Source: Bog-159 sp050008575
Lineage (GTDB): Bacteria > Acidobacteriota > Terriglobia > Bryobacterales > Bryobacteraceae
NCBI GenBank assembly: GCA_050008575.1
Contig: JBEKMJ010000003.1
Span: 1 to 64,000, forward strand
Length of the DNA: 64,000 bases
Reading direction: 5' to 3'
Shown: one piece after another, positions 43,905-53,500 of the stretch
Layout: the number at the start of each line of letters is the position of its first letter
How positions within the stretch are numbered: position 1 is the first letter of the stretch
Made by a program: the position numbers and the translations under genes
The notes under the pieces: generated by a model
Told to the model about the DNA's origin: nothing
Seen by the model: only the letters and a program-made list of their open reading frames with translations
Database searches by the model: none

Positions 43905-45131
43905 TTACCTGTCGCAGTCTCCCAACACGAAATCCATGCTTCCTATGGACGCGATCACGTCCGCGATCAGCGTACCCGCCACCATGCGCGGCACCGCCTG
44001 CAGGTTGCCGAAGCTCGGACCGCGCACGTGCACCCGGTATGGAAGCGTGGTGCCGTCGCTCAGCACGTAATACCCCACCTCGCCGCGCGGCGATTCGATC
44101 ACCTGGTAAACCTCGCCCGCCGGCACGCGGAAACCCTCCGTCACAATCTTGAAATGGTAGATGAGCGCCTCCATCTGCGTCTTCATCTTTTCCCGGTCCG
44201 GCAGAACCACGTGCGGCGCGTCCGCCGTCCAACGCCCGCTGGGCATGCCTTCCAGCGCCTGCTTCACGATCCGCGCGCTCTGCCGCATTTCCTCGATGCG
44301 CACCTGATAGCGCGCGTACACATCGCCTTCGGTCCGCGTCGGAATCTCGAAATCGAATTTGTCGTAGCTGGAGTACGGCTCGTTCTTGCGTGCATCGTAC
44401 TTCAATCCGGCCGCCCGCAGCATCGGTCCGGTCACGCCCAGATCCAGCATATCTTCCATCGACATGATGCCCACGCCGCGCGTGCGGCCGATCCAGATGC
44501 GGTTGCCGGTCAGCAGTTCTTCGTATTCGTCGACTTTGCCGGGAAACGCGTCGATGAAGGTCCGCACGCGCTGCTGCCATCCGCGCGGCGGCTCCAGCGC
44601 CAGCCCGCCGATGCGGAAATAGCTGGTCATCATGCGCTGGCCGGAATACATCTCGAAAATCCGCAGGATGTCTTCGCGCTCCCGGAAGCAATACAGGAAC
44701 ACGCTCATCGCCCCGATATCGATAGCGTGCGTGCCCAGCCAGACCAGATGGCTGTTCAGGCGCGTCAATTCCGTCAGCATCACGCGCGTCCATTGTGCCA
44801 GCGGCGGAATCTCCAGACCCAGCAGCTTCTCCACGGCCAGGCAGTAGCACAGATTGTTAGACAGGGGCGCCAGGTAGTCGATGCGGTCGGTCAGCGTGAC
44901 TGCTTGCTGATACGTCTTGACCTCGAATTCCTTCTCGATGCCGGTGTGCAGGTACCCGATATCGGGCTGGCATTTGACGATGGTCTCGCCATCCAGTTCG
45001 AGTTGCAGCCGCAGCACGCCGTGCGTGGAAGGATGCTGCGGACCCATGTTCAGGGTCAAGCTGCGGGGCTGCGCGCCGGTGGCCTCTATGGCGTCCGTCT
45101 CGGGAATGGGTGTAGTCAGTAAGTCGCTCAC
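43905..45131 (-). CDS. nuoD: NADH-quinone oxidoreductase subunit D
   Basis: The 49-kDa-type subunit that, with NuoB and NuoH, forms the quinone site. The 408-residue protein has NMGPQHPSTHGVLRLQLELD (His loop), CQPDIGYLHTGIEKEFEVKT, MTSYFRIGGLALEPPRGW and the C-terminal DFVLGDCDR. The start ATG 45131 lies 13 bases after the nuoC stop. It is a separate protein, not fused to NuoC. Confidence 0.96.
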   Translation of the reverse strand: MSDLLTTPIPETDAIEATGAQPRSLTLNMGPQHPSTHGVLRLQLELDGETIVKCQPDIGYLHTGIEKEFEVKTYQQAVTLTDRIDYLAPLSNNLCYCLAVEKLLGLEIPPLAQWTRVMLTELTRLNSHLVWLGTHAIDIGAMSVFLYCFREREDILRIFEMYSGQRMMTSYFRIGGLALEPPRGWQQRVRTFIDAFPGKVDEYEELLTGNRIWIGRTRGVGIMSMEDMLDLGVTGPMLRAAGLKYDARKNEPYSSYDKFDFEIPTRTEGDVYARYQVRIEEMRQSARIVKQALEGMPSGRWTADAPHVVLPDREKMKTQMEALIYHFKIVTEGFRVPAGEVYQVIESPRGEVGYYVLSDGTTLPYRVHVRGPSFGNLQAVPRMVAGTLIADVIASIGSMDFVLGDCDR

Positions 45132-45144
45132 GTTCGTGCCCGCC

Positions 45145-45618
45145 TCAAACCCTATCGCCCGTTATGCTGTAATCCTTGCGCAACGGATGACCTTCCCAAT
45201 CGTCCGGGAGCATGATGCGCCGCAAATCCGGATGGTTGCGGAACCGCACGCCAAACAAATCGAAAGTTTCACGCTCGAACCAGTTGGCGCCGCGCCACAC
45301 TTCCGTTACCGAATCGATTTCCGGAACCGCGCCCGGCAAGCGGCACTTTAAGCGCAAGCGCTCATTGCGGTCCAAAGAGTGTAGATGATATACCACCTCG
45401 AAGCGCGGCTCCGCCGGATACCAGTCCACGCCCGTAACTGTACTCAACCGTACAAACCTCAAATCGTATTTCAAGAACCCGCAGACGCTGACGATCTTTT
45501 CGGGCGCGATCTCAATTGTCAGCTCATCCCGGTCGAATTTCCCGGACACCACGGCGGTACCGTCGAAGGCTTCCAGAGCGGTAGCGGTAGCGTTTTCTTT
45601 CAGGTTTTCAGGAAGCAT
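45145..45618 (-). CDS. nuoC: NADH-quinone oxidoreductase subunit C
   Basis: A 157-residue 30-kDa-type subunit of the peripheral arm. The signature NWFERETFDLFGVRFRNHPD followed by LRRIMLPDDWEGHPLRKDY is present. The start 45618 lies nine bases after the nuoA stop, so the place where nuoB stands in standard operons is empty. Confidence 0.95.
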   Translation of the reverse strand: MLPENLKENATATALEAFDGTAVVSGKFDRDELTIEIAPEKIVSVCGFLKYDLRFVRLSTVTGVDWYPAEPRFEVVYHLHSLDRNERLRLKCRLPGAVPEIDSVTEVWRGANWFERETFDLFGVRFRNHPDLRRIMLPDDWEGHPLRKDYSITGDRV

Positions 45619-45627
45619 GCGATTCGG

Positions 45628-46026
45628 TTACCGTTTCGGCGGCTGGCCGGCGCCGGACCAGTCCAAAGCGCCTTTTTTCCAGATGTAGAAAAAGCCCGCC
45701 AGGACCAGCGCGATGAAGAGCAACATCTCAAAAAACGCAAACAGCTTCAATTCGCGGTACACCACCGCCCACGGATAGAGGAAGATGGCTTCAATATCGA
45801 ACAAGATGAACAGCATGCCCACCAGGTAAAACTTCACGCTGAACCGCTCGCGCGCGTTGCCAGTGGGCGTGATGCCGCATTCATAGGGCATGTCTTTCAC
45901 GCGATTCCGGACTTTGTGGCCCAGAATGTATGAAATGCCGATCATGCCGGTGGCCACCGCCATGGCGATGACCGCCTGGAGCAGCACGGGCCAATAGGTT
46001 TGCGCGTCCGCGTAGGTCTGGGGCAT
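45628..46026 (-). CDS. nuoA: NADH-quinone oxidoreductase subunit A
   Basis: A three-helix membrane subunit; 132 residues from ATG 46026, or 135 from TTG 46035. The conserved loop KDMPYECGITPTGNARERFS and the second helix VGMLFILFDIEAIFLYPWAV are present. It is the first gene of the operon. The promoter at 46043-46070 would start the RNA next to the TTG at 46035, so the start is either leaderless or has a leader of about ten bases. Confidence 0.94.
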   Translation of the reverse strand: MPQTYADAQTYWPVLLQAVIAMAVATGMIGISYILGHKVRNRVKDMPYECGITPTGNARERFSVKFYLVGMLFILFDIEAIFLYPWAVVYRELKLFAFFEMLLFIALVLAGFFYIWKKGALDWSGAGQPPKR

Positions 46027-46042
46027 TGTGCTCAAATTTGAC

Positions 46043-46070
46043 TATAATGGTTGCCAAAGAACAGTGTCAA
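46043..46070 (-). promoter_or_regulatory. Promoter of the nuo operon
   Basis: On the minus strand TTGACA (46070-46065), 16 bases, TATAGT (46048-46043); the predicted start is near 46036. The same bases contain TATAAT on the plus strand (46043-46048), a possible -10 box for thiS, so the two genes may share and compete for this region. Confidence 0.65.
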
Positions 46071-46282
46071 CCAACGATCAGATTCAAGTGGCCATCAACG
46101 GAGAGATTCGGTCCGTCCGGAGCGGCCTGACGATCCGCCAGTTGGTGGAATGGCTGGAGCTCGATCCGGCGCGCGTAGCCGTGGAACTCGACCGCCGCAT
46201 CGTGAAGCCGCGCGATTGGGAAGGTACGGCGGTCGCCGGCGGCGCGACGCTGGAAATTGTGCAGTTTGTTGGCGGCGGGTAG
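46064..46282 (+). CDS. thiS: Sulfur carrier protein ThiS
   Basis: ThiS carries the thiocarboxylate used to build the thiazole of thiamin. From GTG 46064 the product has 72 residues with QVAINGEIRSVRSGLTIRQL, VEWLELDPARVAVELDRRIV and the C-terminal EIVQFVGGG, whose Gly-Gly end is the site of adenylation (here three glycines). A GTG at 46088 is a possible later start. No thiG, thiF or thiO is adjacent, so it is an orphan here. The start overlaps the nuo promoter on the other strand. Confidence 0.85.
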   Translation: MSTNDQIQVAINGEIRSVRSGLTIRQLVEWLELDPARVAVELDRRIVKPRDWEGTAVAGGATLEIVQFVGGG

Positions 46283-46301
46283 GCAGGCGGGGCGCTGGAG
46301 C

Positions 46302-46376
46302 TCTGCGGCGGCGCATGGCGCCGCCCTACCGGGGCGGGGTTAAGAAGGTCTGCGGCGGCGCATGGCGCCGCCCTAC
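46302..46376. repeat. Two identical 28-bp hairpin repeats at the end of the S46 gene
   Basis: The 28 bases at 46302-46329 and 46349-46376 are identical (TCTGCGGCGGCGCATGGCGC then CGCCCTAC). Each forms a GGCGGCGC/GCGCCGCC hairpin. The S46 peptidase stop (46326-46328) lies in the first copy and the second copy is translated into its last residues. Confidence 0.88.
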
Positions 46377-48287
46377 GCCGAGCTCGCGCAGCAGCGGCGC
46401 CGCGTGGTAGACCTTGTCCAGCGCCTCCACAATTCCTTGTACGGCCACATGCACGGCACGTGCCTGCTCCTCCACGTACAGGTAGGTATTCGGCAGGCTT
46501 TCCAGGTTCCCATCGAAGATCACGCCTACCAATTCGCCCGTGCGATTCACGGTCGGGCTGCCGGAGTCGCCGCCTCCGATATCGCAGGTGCTCACGAAGT
46601 CCAGCGGAGCGATCAGGTCCAACTGGGCCCGGCTCTCCATCCAGCGCGGCGGCGCCTGGTACGGCCCTTCGTCGCCGCGGCGATAAAACAGGCCTCCCAG
46701 CGTCGCAGCGTAGGGCTGCGGCGTTCCAGCCCGATCGGTATAGCCCTTCACCGTGCCAAACTCCAGCCGCGCTGTAGACGTGGCGTCGGGATATTCCGCA
46801 TCGCCGAACAAAACATAGCGGTATTGCGCGATCTTCTCCGCGGCCGAAGTTTCCAGCGATCCGATCAGGTCCTCGCGCTTTTTGCGCAGCCGACGTCCGG
46901 GCCCGTCCAACAACTGCGCCAGGCGCATCATGGGGTGGTCCGAACTCATTGCCGCGGCGCTTTTCAGCTTGGTCGATTTCACCAGTTCTTCGGCGGCCTG
47001 TTCCGGCGTCTGGCCGCCGAGGATGGCCTTCACCGGCACATCCTTGCCTTTCAGATTCTTCAGCTCCTCCAAATATTGCGCCAGAAGGATGGTTTCCAAC
47101 TCGTCGTGGATCGGACCGTTGGAATCCTTTGCCGGTGTGCCGCGCACCAGCTCCCGGGCGACCCGGAACAACGCCGATCCCGGCGCGGGTGCCGCTTCCA
47201 GCAATTGATAGGGCTTCTCGAACGGCGCCCAACTCTTGTACGCGGCCGCGACTTGGTCCCAGACCAGAGCGCCCTGTTTGCCCAATTTTGGGTCGTTCTC
47301 GACGGCCTGCCGGATCTTCCCGTCGAAGATCGTTTTCCGCGAAACGAGCCGGTCGTCCCGCAGGCCGAGGAGCTTGCCGGCGGCGGATTTATAGCTTTCC
47401 ATAAATGCCGTCAGGACTGGCTGCGCGGCCCTCCGGTTGTTTTCGCTTTTCGCGGCGAAGGCGGTCAGTTGCCGAATCCGCGGTTCCCAGCGCGCCAACG
47501 CGACGGGCAGCGCGGTATCGCGATAGAAAGTCAGTTGCGCGGCCGTGGTAGCGCGCGCGGTGGTTGCCGGATTGCCAACTGCAAACACGAGCTCGCCATC
47601 CTGCGCGCCTGCCGCGCTCCATTTCAGATAGTCCGGCGTGGCGGCCGGCTTGCCATGTTCGTAGACGCGCAGGAAAGCGATATCCAGCCCGTACCGCAGA
47701 TACGTCAGGCTGTCCCGCTCCCGGCCGAAGAAGGCCAGCGCATATTCCGGAGCGAACACCAGACGCACGTCGGTGTACTTCCGATAACGGTAGAGATCGT
47801 AGCGGCCGCCGGAGAAGAGCGCGACCACAGCGCACGTGTTTTCGGAACTGGCCGCGCACTCTCTCTGGATGCGCGCGATTGCGGCGTTGCGCGCCTCCAG
47901 AGCGTTGGCGGCGGTGGCGCCTTCGCGCGCCGCGGCTTTCACCTGCCGGGTCACATCGTCGATCTTCACCAGGACGCTCGCCTCCAATCCCGCGCAGGGT
48001 GTCTCGCCCGATTCCGCCGCTGCGTAGAAGCTGTCCTGCCCCGGCACGCAGCCGGATATCAGGTGCCGGTTGGTGAGCAACAGTCCGTGCGGGGAAACGA
48101 AGGCGCCCGATCCGCCGCCGATCCGCACCGAAGCCAGACGCAGATGGTCCAGGAACTGGCTGCCGGCCTCGAAACCGTACTTCTGCCGAACGGCGTCTTG
48201 GGGAAACTGTTGGAAGAGCCACATACCTTCGTCCGCGGCGGCGGGTAAGCAGCACATCCAAACCAAGAGGACAAGCTTGCGTTTCAT
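46326..48287 (-). CDS. S46 family dipeptidyl-peptidase
   Basis: A 653-residue secreted serine peptidase of the DPP7/DPP11 family (S46), which takes dipeptides from peptide N-termini in the periplasm. After the signal peptide (LVLLVWMCCLPAAADEGMW) come VRIGGGSGAFVSPHGLLLTN and RHL, the catalytic His region (family form TNHHC; here TNRHL). LDIAFLRVYEHGKPAATPDY is a likely Asp region, and CDIGGGDSGSPTVNRTGELV is the Ser region, followed by GVIFDGNLESLPNTYLYVEE. The last residues (VGRRHAPPQTFLTPPR) come from the 28-base repeats. Divergent from the GloVer gene. Confidence 0.88.
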   Translation of the reverse strand: MKRKLVLLVWMCCLPAAADEGMWLFQQFPQDAVRQKYGFEAGSQFLDHLRLASVRIGGGSGAFVSPHGLLLTNRHLISGCVPGQDSFYAAAESGETPCAGLEASVLVKIDDVTRQVKAAAREGATAANALEARNAAIARIQRECAASSENTCAVVALFSGGRYDLYRYRKYTDVRLVFAPEYALAFFGRERDSLTYLRYGLDIAFLRVYEHGKPAATPDYLKWSAAGAQDGELVFAVGNPATTARATTAAQLTFYRDTALPVALARWEPRIRQLTAFAAKSENNRRAAQPVLTAFMESYKSAAGKLLGLRDDRLVSRKTIFDGKIRQAVENDPKLGKQGALVWDQVAAAYKSWAPFEKPYQLLEAAPAPGSALFRVARELVRGTPAKDSNGPIHDELETILLAQYLEELKNLKGKDVPVKAILGGQTPEQAAEELVKSTKLKSAAAMSSDHPMMRLAQLLDGPGRRLRKKREDLIGSLETSAAEKIAQYRYVLFGDAEYPDATSTARLEFGTVKGYTDRAGTPQPYAATLGGLFYRRGDEGPYQAPPRWMESRAQLDLIAPLDFVSTCDIGGGDSGSPTVNRTGELVGVIFDGNLESLPNTYLYVEEQARAVHVAVQGIVEALDKVYHAAPLLRELGVGRRHAPPQTFLTPPR

Positions 48288-48331
48288 ACAGGGTAGAGAC
48301 CCATGTTAAGGAGCGCGCCACACGGCGCGTT

Positions 48332-48344
48332 GGTTACCGTAACC
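48332..48344. promoter_or_regulatory. Palindrome in the divergent S46/GloVer promoter region
   Basis: GGTTACCGTAACC is a perfect inverted repeat with a single central base, in the 98-base gap between two divergent genes. It has the size of a regulator half-site pair. No known regulator can be named. Confidence 0.3.
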
Positions 48345-48385
48345 GGATTGCATGATAAAATCAACCCGCGGGAGGATAGACCGAG

Positions 48386-49699
48386 ATGCCTGCAAAACGT
48401 CGGCTGCCGCTTGCCTGTCTTACACTTTTGACGTGTGCCGTATGCGCGCGCGCCGCCCAAGAAACTCTCCTCTATAGGTTCAACGGCGCCAGCGGCGGCG
48501 GCATCGGCCCCAACGGCCTGACTCCGGATAGCAGAGGCGATCTCTACGGTACGACCTTGGACGGCTTGGCCTTTGAGCTAAGTCCGCCGCAGGTGGCGGG
48601 CGCTCCCTGGACTGAGACGGTGCTCTATCGTTTTACCGGCGGCCACGACGGAGGGCACCCCACGTCCGGCCTGGTTTTCGATCATGCCGGCAACCTGTAT
48701 GGCACGGCCCAGGTCGGCGGTCAGTACGCGACCTATGAGTGCTTCCTGGCGGGATGCGGAGTGGTCTTCGAGCTCTCGCCGCCAACCCAGCAGGGCGGTG
48801 CTTGGACCGAGACCACACTATATGCCTTCCTGGGAAGTCCCGACGGAAACACTCCCTGGGCCGGCCCGATCTTCGACCAGGCAGGGAATCTCTACGGCAC
48901 GACCTTCGCCGGCGGCGCCGGCAATTCACACGACATCGGTTGCGGCACGGCCTTCAAGCTGGCGCCCCCCAGTACGGCGCGCGGCGAGTGGACCGAGACT
49001 GTCCTCTACGGCTTCACGTGCGGCATCGATGGCGGAAATCCTTACGACGGCCTGGCGTTCGCTCCAGGGGGTGCGGGTCCGGCAGACGGGCTTTTTGGCA
49101 CGCTCTCGTCGGAAGGCGTGCACAATGGCGGTGTGGTCTACGAGTTGACGCCGCCGGCCCAAGGGAACGGCCCATGGATCGCAACCGTGCTCCACACCTT
49201 CATGGCCGCGGGCCAGAACGATGGCGCGAATCCGCAAGACGCGCCGATCTTCGACAAAGCGGGTAATCTCTACGGCACCACCCGGCTCGGCGGTGTGGCA
49301 TCGGCAGGCACGGTCTTCCGCCTGTCGCCGCCCGCCGCGCCGGGAGGCCCGTGGACCGAGACCATTCTCTACAGCTTCACAGGCGGCAGCGATGGCGCGC
49401 AGCCTTATGCCGGACTGCTGCTGGACAAGCGGGGGAATTTGTTCGGCATGGCCTACGGCGGGGGCGGCGGCGTGGGTGGCGCGGATTGCGGCACCACCGG
49501 CTGTGGCACGGTTTTCGAGCTTTCTCCGCCGGGCACGGCAGGCGGGCCGTGGATCGAAACCACGCTCCACGAGTTCAGCGGAGCGGACGGCGCCAAGCCT
49601 CTGAGCCCTCTCCTATTAGGGAAGGACGGATGGCTCGTGGGAGCGACGGCGGGCGGAGGCGCATTCGACGACGGAACCGTTTTCCGCATCGTGCGGTGA
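48386..49699 (+). CDS. Secreted GloVer-repeat protein
   Basis: A 437-residue exported protein. The signal peptide (LPLACLTLLTCAVCARAA) is followed by about seven or eight repeats of roughly 50 residues with the pattern ETVLYRFTGGHDGGHPTSGL ... DHAGNLYGTAQVGG ... VFELSPP, the Gloeobacter/Verrucomicrobia repeat (TIGR03803). The family is thought to form a propeller-like fold on the cell surface; function is unknown. The start ATG 48386 has GGGAGG about ten bases upstream. Confidence 0.85.
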   Translation: MPAKRRLPLACLTLLTCAVCARAAQETLLYRFNGASGGGIGPNGLTPDSRGDLYGTTLDGLAFELSPPQVAGAPWTETVLYRFTGGHDGGHPTSGLVFDHAGNLYGTAQVGGQYATYECFLAGCGVVFELSPPTQQGGAWTETTLYAFLGSPDGNTPWAGPIFDQAGNLYGTTFAGGAGNSHDIGCGTAFKLAPPSTARGEWTETVLYGFTCGIDGGNPYDGLAFAPGGAGPADGLFGTLSSEGVHNGGVVYELTPPAQGNGPWIATVLHTFMAAGQNDGANPQDAPIFDKAGNLYGTTRLGGVASAGTVFRLSPPAAPGGPWTETILYSFTGGSDGAQPYAGLLLDKRGNLFGMAYGGGGGVGGADCGTTGCGTVFELSPPGTAGGPWIETTLHEFSGADGAKPLSPLLLGKDGWLVGATAGGGAFDDGTVFRIVR

Positions 49700-49732
49700 C
49701 GGCCGCGGCTCAGTTACGCCTCGGCACCGTAC

Positions 49733-50485
49733 TTAGAATGACACGCTTATTTCAGCCTCCAACTGGTTTACGGCCGACCGGTAAGCCGGCCCCAGCAGCG
49801 AGGGCGACTGCCAGCGGATAAAGCGGACTTCCGGCGCAAGCCGGATGTGAAATTCGTCGACAAACCGCATACCTACACCCACCACGCCTCCAAGGTCGTT
49901 GACCTTATTCGGTATGGCGGGATTTTCGTTGTAATCCTGCGCCCCGCTCGGGTAAATAAAGTCGTTTCCGGTGCGTATTCTACCCACATGGAGAAGTTCA
50001 CCGCCGGCGGAAACATATAGCCTGCGCTTCCAGCCTCCGGACCAGAGACCGTAATAGTGCGCCACGATGGGGATTTCGTAGTTATTAACCTGCGAAGTCT
50101 GGACGGTAGTAGTAAGTGGGCGATTATCGCCGCCGGTCGTGCTGGTGTTATAGCCGCTGAGGATGTTGTCGGTGACCGAGTAGTCCACGTGGTGGAAATG
50201 AATCTCGCCCGCCAGCGATACATGGTCCAACAGGCGGTATTCCACCATCGCTCCGGGTCCCCACTTGGGTGAATCCGAGGATCCGAAGTAGTTGTCTTGC
50301 TCCACCGGGTTATTCGAAATCTGGACTACGTTGCTTCCTTTAATGAGAGGAAGGGGGAAATAATTGACATGTATGCCGATGGTCAGGCGCCGGAGGGGCT
50401 TAGCGGTATCGTCGGCGCCGAACAAAAGAAGGCCCGGAAAAAGGCAGGCGGCAAGAGCGGCTTTCGATAAATCTGCGAGAGTCAT
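49733..50485 (-). CDS. Outer-membrane beta-barrel protein
   Basis: A 250-residue protein with a signal peptide (ALAACLFPGLLLFGADD) and alternating strands typical of a small barrel: RLTIGIHVNYFPLP, GPGAMVEYRLLDHVSLAGEI, RLYVSAGGELLHVGRI, GVGMRFVDEFHIRLAPEVRF, ending in LEAEISVSF with a C-terminal Phe, the BamA recognition signal. It follows the TonB receptor gene (17 bases after its stop) on the same strand, so it may be co-transcribed with it. It is not a known porin. Confidence 0.72.
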   Translation of the reverse strand: MTLADLSKAALAACLFPGLLLFGADDTAKPLRRLTIGIHVNYFPLPLIKGSNVVQISNNPVEQDNYFGSSDSPKWGPGAMVEYRLLDHVSLAGEIHFHHVDYSVTDNILSGYNTSTTGGDNRPLTTTVQTSQVNNYEIPIVAHYYGLWSGGWKRRLYVSAGGELLHVGRIRTGNDFIYPSGAQDYNENPAIPNKVNDLGGVVGVGMRFVDEFHIRLAPEVRFIRWQSPSLLGPAYRSAVNQLEAEISVSF

Positions 50486-50502
50486 CTGTAAATTTCTCCG
50501 GG

Positions 50503-53500
50503 TCAGAACTGCAGGCGCAGGGCAAGCTCCATGGATCTTGGCCCGCCGTTGCGGTATAAAGCATTCACGCCGCCGCCGAACGACTGATTCAGCATCTGGG
50601 TGACCACGCCGAAGTCCGGGCTGGCTATGTTGGCGCCTTCCAGGGGGGACGGGTTGGCGAAGTTCGGATGGTTCAGGGCGTTGAAGGCCTCCACTCCGAT
50701 GCTGAACCGGTAGCGCTCAGTGATGGGAATCACGCGGCGGACGGCGAGGTCCAGTTGGACGAATGAAAACCCGCGCAACTCGTTCCGTCCCATATTCCCC
50801 TGGTTGTAGCCGCACGGAATAATGAAGGCGGCGCTGTTCAGCCGGCGCCCTCCGGGAACCGTGGAATCGTCGATCCAGATTGGCCCGCCCACGTAACTGG
50901 GCCGCACGAAAGCGAACAGGCCGTTGCCGGCGGTATTGGTGGTGCTGTTGCAACCGGTCTCGGTGCTGATCGATTCGCTGACGCCCTGAAGGTCGAAGGG
51001 AAGGCCGGTATGCGCGGTGGCGATGTAGTCCAGATACCAGTTCCGGATGGGCGCGTAGATGGCTCCCTCGCGGGGGGCGGGCAGCCGCCAGGAACCCGAG
51101 AAGCTCAAACTGTGCCGGATGTCGTAATCGGAGTCGCCTCTTTCACCGCCTAACAGGGTGGCAAATCCGCCGCCGAATCCGGCATCGCTCGAAGCGCTAT
51201 CGATGGAATGGGACCAGGTGTAGCTAAGCTGGGTCTGCAGGGTGCTGCTGAGGCGTTTCCGGAATTGGATCTGCAGGCCGTCATAGTCCGATTGCGCGCC
51301 GTTGCTGACTTCCTGGATAATGTCATACGCGCTGGTGTAGGAGGGCATGGTTTCGGTGCGCAGCAGGTTAGTGCCTTTGCTGCCCACAATGCTGACGCTC
51401 AAGGTCTGGCCCACGCCGAAGTTCTTCTCCCAGGTGCCGTTCCACTCGTAGATGCGGGGCGCCAGCAAGCCCGCCGCGCCGGTCAGGATTTGCCCATACG
51501 GGCGGGTAGGCGGCAACACTGGAGGCGCCAGGTCGCCGGGCGCGAGGGGGAAGCCTATTTCCGAGGCCGTCCGCACATCCGCGTAAGGAGCTCCGAAAAA
51601 CGCCTGGCCGACCACTCCGTACCCCACGTCGTAGAACATTCCAAATCCGGCGCGCAACGTCATCTCCCGGCCCGGTGCGTCGTCGGATAAGTAGGCGATT
51701 CCGACGCGCGGCGCGACATTTTTCCATACGGTAGGATAGATAGGATGATTCTGGGTGACACCGGCGATGGGATCGTCCGCCAGCGCGAAAGGCTGGGGCC
51801 CCTGGCGCGCGGTGGGAGCGGGATTGACGTCCCAGCGGGCGCCATAAGTAAGCGTGGTTCGCTCCGTGAGCCGGAAGGTGTCCTGGAAGTAGGCCGAAAA
51901 GTTTCTATAAGTCGGATATACTTCAGTCACACTGGAGGTGACCTGGACGTTCAAGGCGTCGCCCGTTAAGAGCGCATAGTCGTTAGCGGGGCTAACTCCA
52001 TTGAAAGAGACGCCCACGCTATAAGGGTTCCGATACGTGGTTTGCAGAATCTCCCGGAAGTCCACGCCGGTCTTCACGTTGTGCCTGCCGTAGACCTTGG
52101 ACAGGCTATCGACGGCATTGTACTGTTGTTGGACATTGTCCGAGTGTCCCCCAAAAGAATAGCCCGCGAATCCGAGAACGTTCAGGCTGAAAGCCCCGGT
52201 TGCGCTGGTGACGCCCGCCGGAAATATGGAATCCGTCAGAGGCACGGCGCCCCCGTAATTGTCCATGATGGAGGACCCGGTGGCCGAAGCCGTCGAGTAG
52301 TTCAAGCGCAGGTCGTTGAGCGCGCCGTTGCCGAATACATGGGTCGCGCCGACGGTGGCCAACTGAGAGTGCGTAGATTGATCCGTGAGTATATTGGGAG
52401 TCGAGAACTGTGTGCCGCGCTGCTGGGAGTTGGACGGCGTGATGCCATAGCGGGCGAACAAGGTGGTATGCGCGTTCAAAATATGATCGACGCGGATGCT
52501 GGCGGAACTGCTATCGGAGGGATTGGAAGTCACTGCGTTATACACGGCGCCATCCACCCCCAATTCGACACTGTTCGGAATCGGAAATGCATTCAAATAG
52601 GGGAGCAGGCTCAAGCGGGCCGTGGCGCGCGAGGCCACATCCGGCACATCGGCGACCAGCGACTCCGGGGAGGTGAGCGTCAGCTTTTCGAAAGCGATGA
52701 AGAAGAACGTTTTGTCTTTTGCCAGGGGCCCGCCCAGCACCCCGCCGGGACGCTCCTGGTGTTCGCTGCCCTTGCCGTATCCGCCGGCGTTGGCGAACCA
52801 GTCGTTGGCGTCGAATGCGCCGCCGCGGATGTAATCGTACAGCGTGCCGTGCAGGCTATTGGTGCCCCCACGGCTGGTCATGACGATTTGCGCTCCCGGC
52901 GATCGGCCGAACTCCGGGGCGAAGGATGAGGTTTGAACTTTCATCTCCTGCATGGCGTCGATGGAGATCAAAGTCGTCGAGACATTGGCGCCCGGCAGCG
53001 CGCCAGCGGCCCCGCCACCACCCCCGCCGGCTCCGAAACCCCGGCCAAAACCGCCGCTGCCGCCGAACGGAGTGCCGCCGCCGGAGGGCGATTGGTTCAG
53101 GCTGACGCCGTCCAATATATAGTAGTTCGTGGTGGAGCGCAGTCCGTTGGCGTCGAAGCCGCCCGAGCCATCCGTCGCGGGCACGATACCGGGGGCCAGA
53201 AAAATCAGCGATTCCGCATTGCGTCCGTTGTCCGGAAGGTCCTGCACATAGTCCTGTTCCAAGGAGACGCCTTCGGCGGCTTCGCTCGATAGCGTCTGCG
53301 CTCTGGCGGTGACTTCGACGCTGGCGCCTGGTGCGGCCACCCTGAGCTCCAAGCGAAACGTTTGCCGGTCGCGCACTTGCAGCGTGAATAAGTTGAGCTG
53401 ATACGTTTCGAAGCCCGTCTTTTCAGCGACGAGAGAATAGTCGCCGGGCTGCAGGAAGTCGAAGACGGCAAAGCCGGTGACGCCGGTTTCCGCCTGGTTG

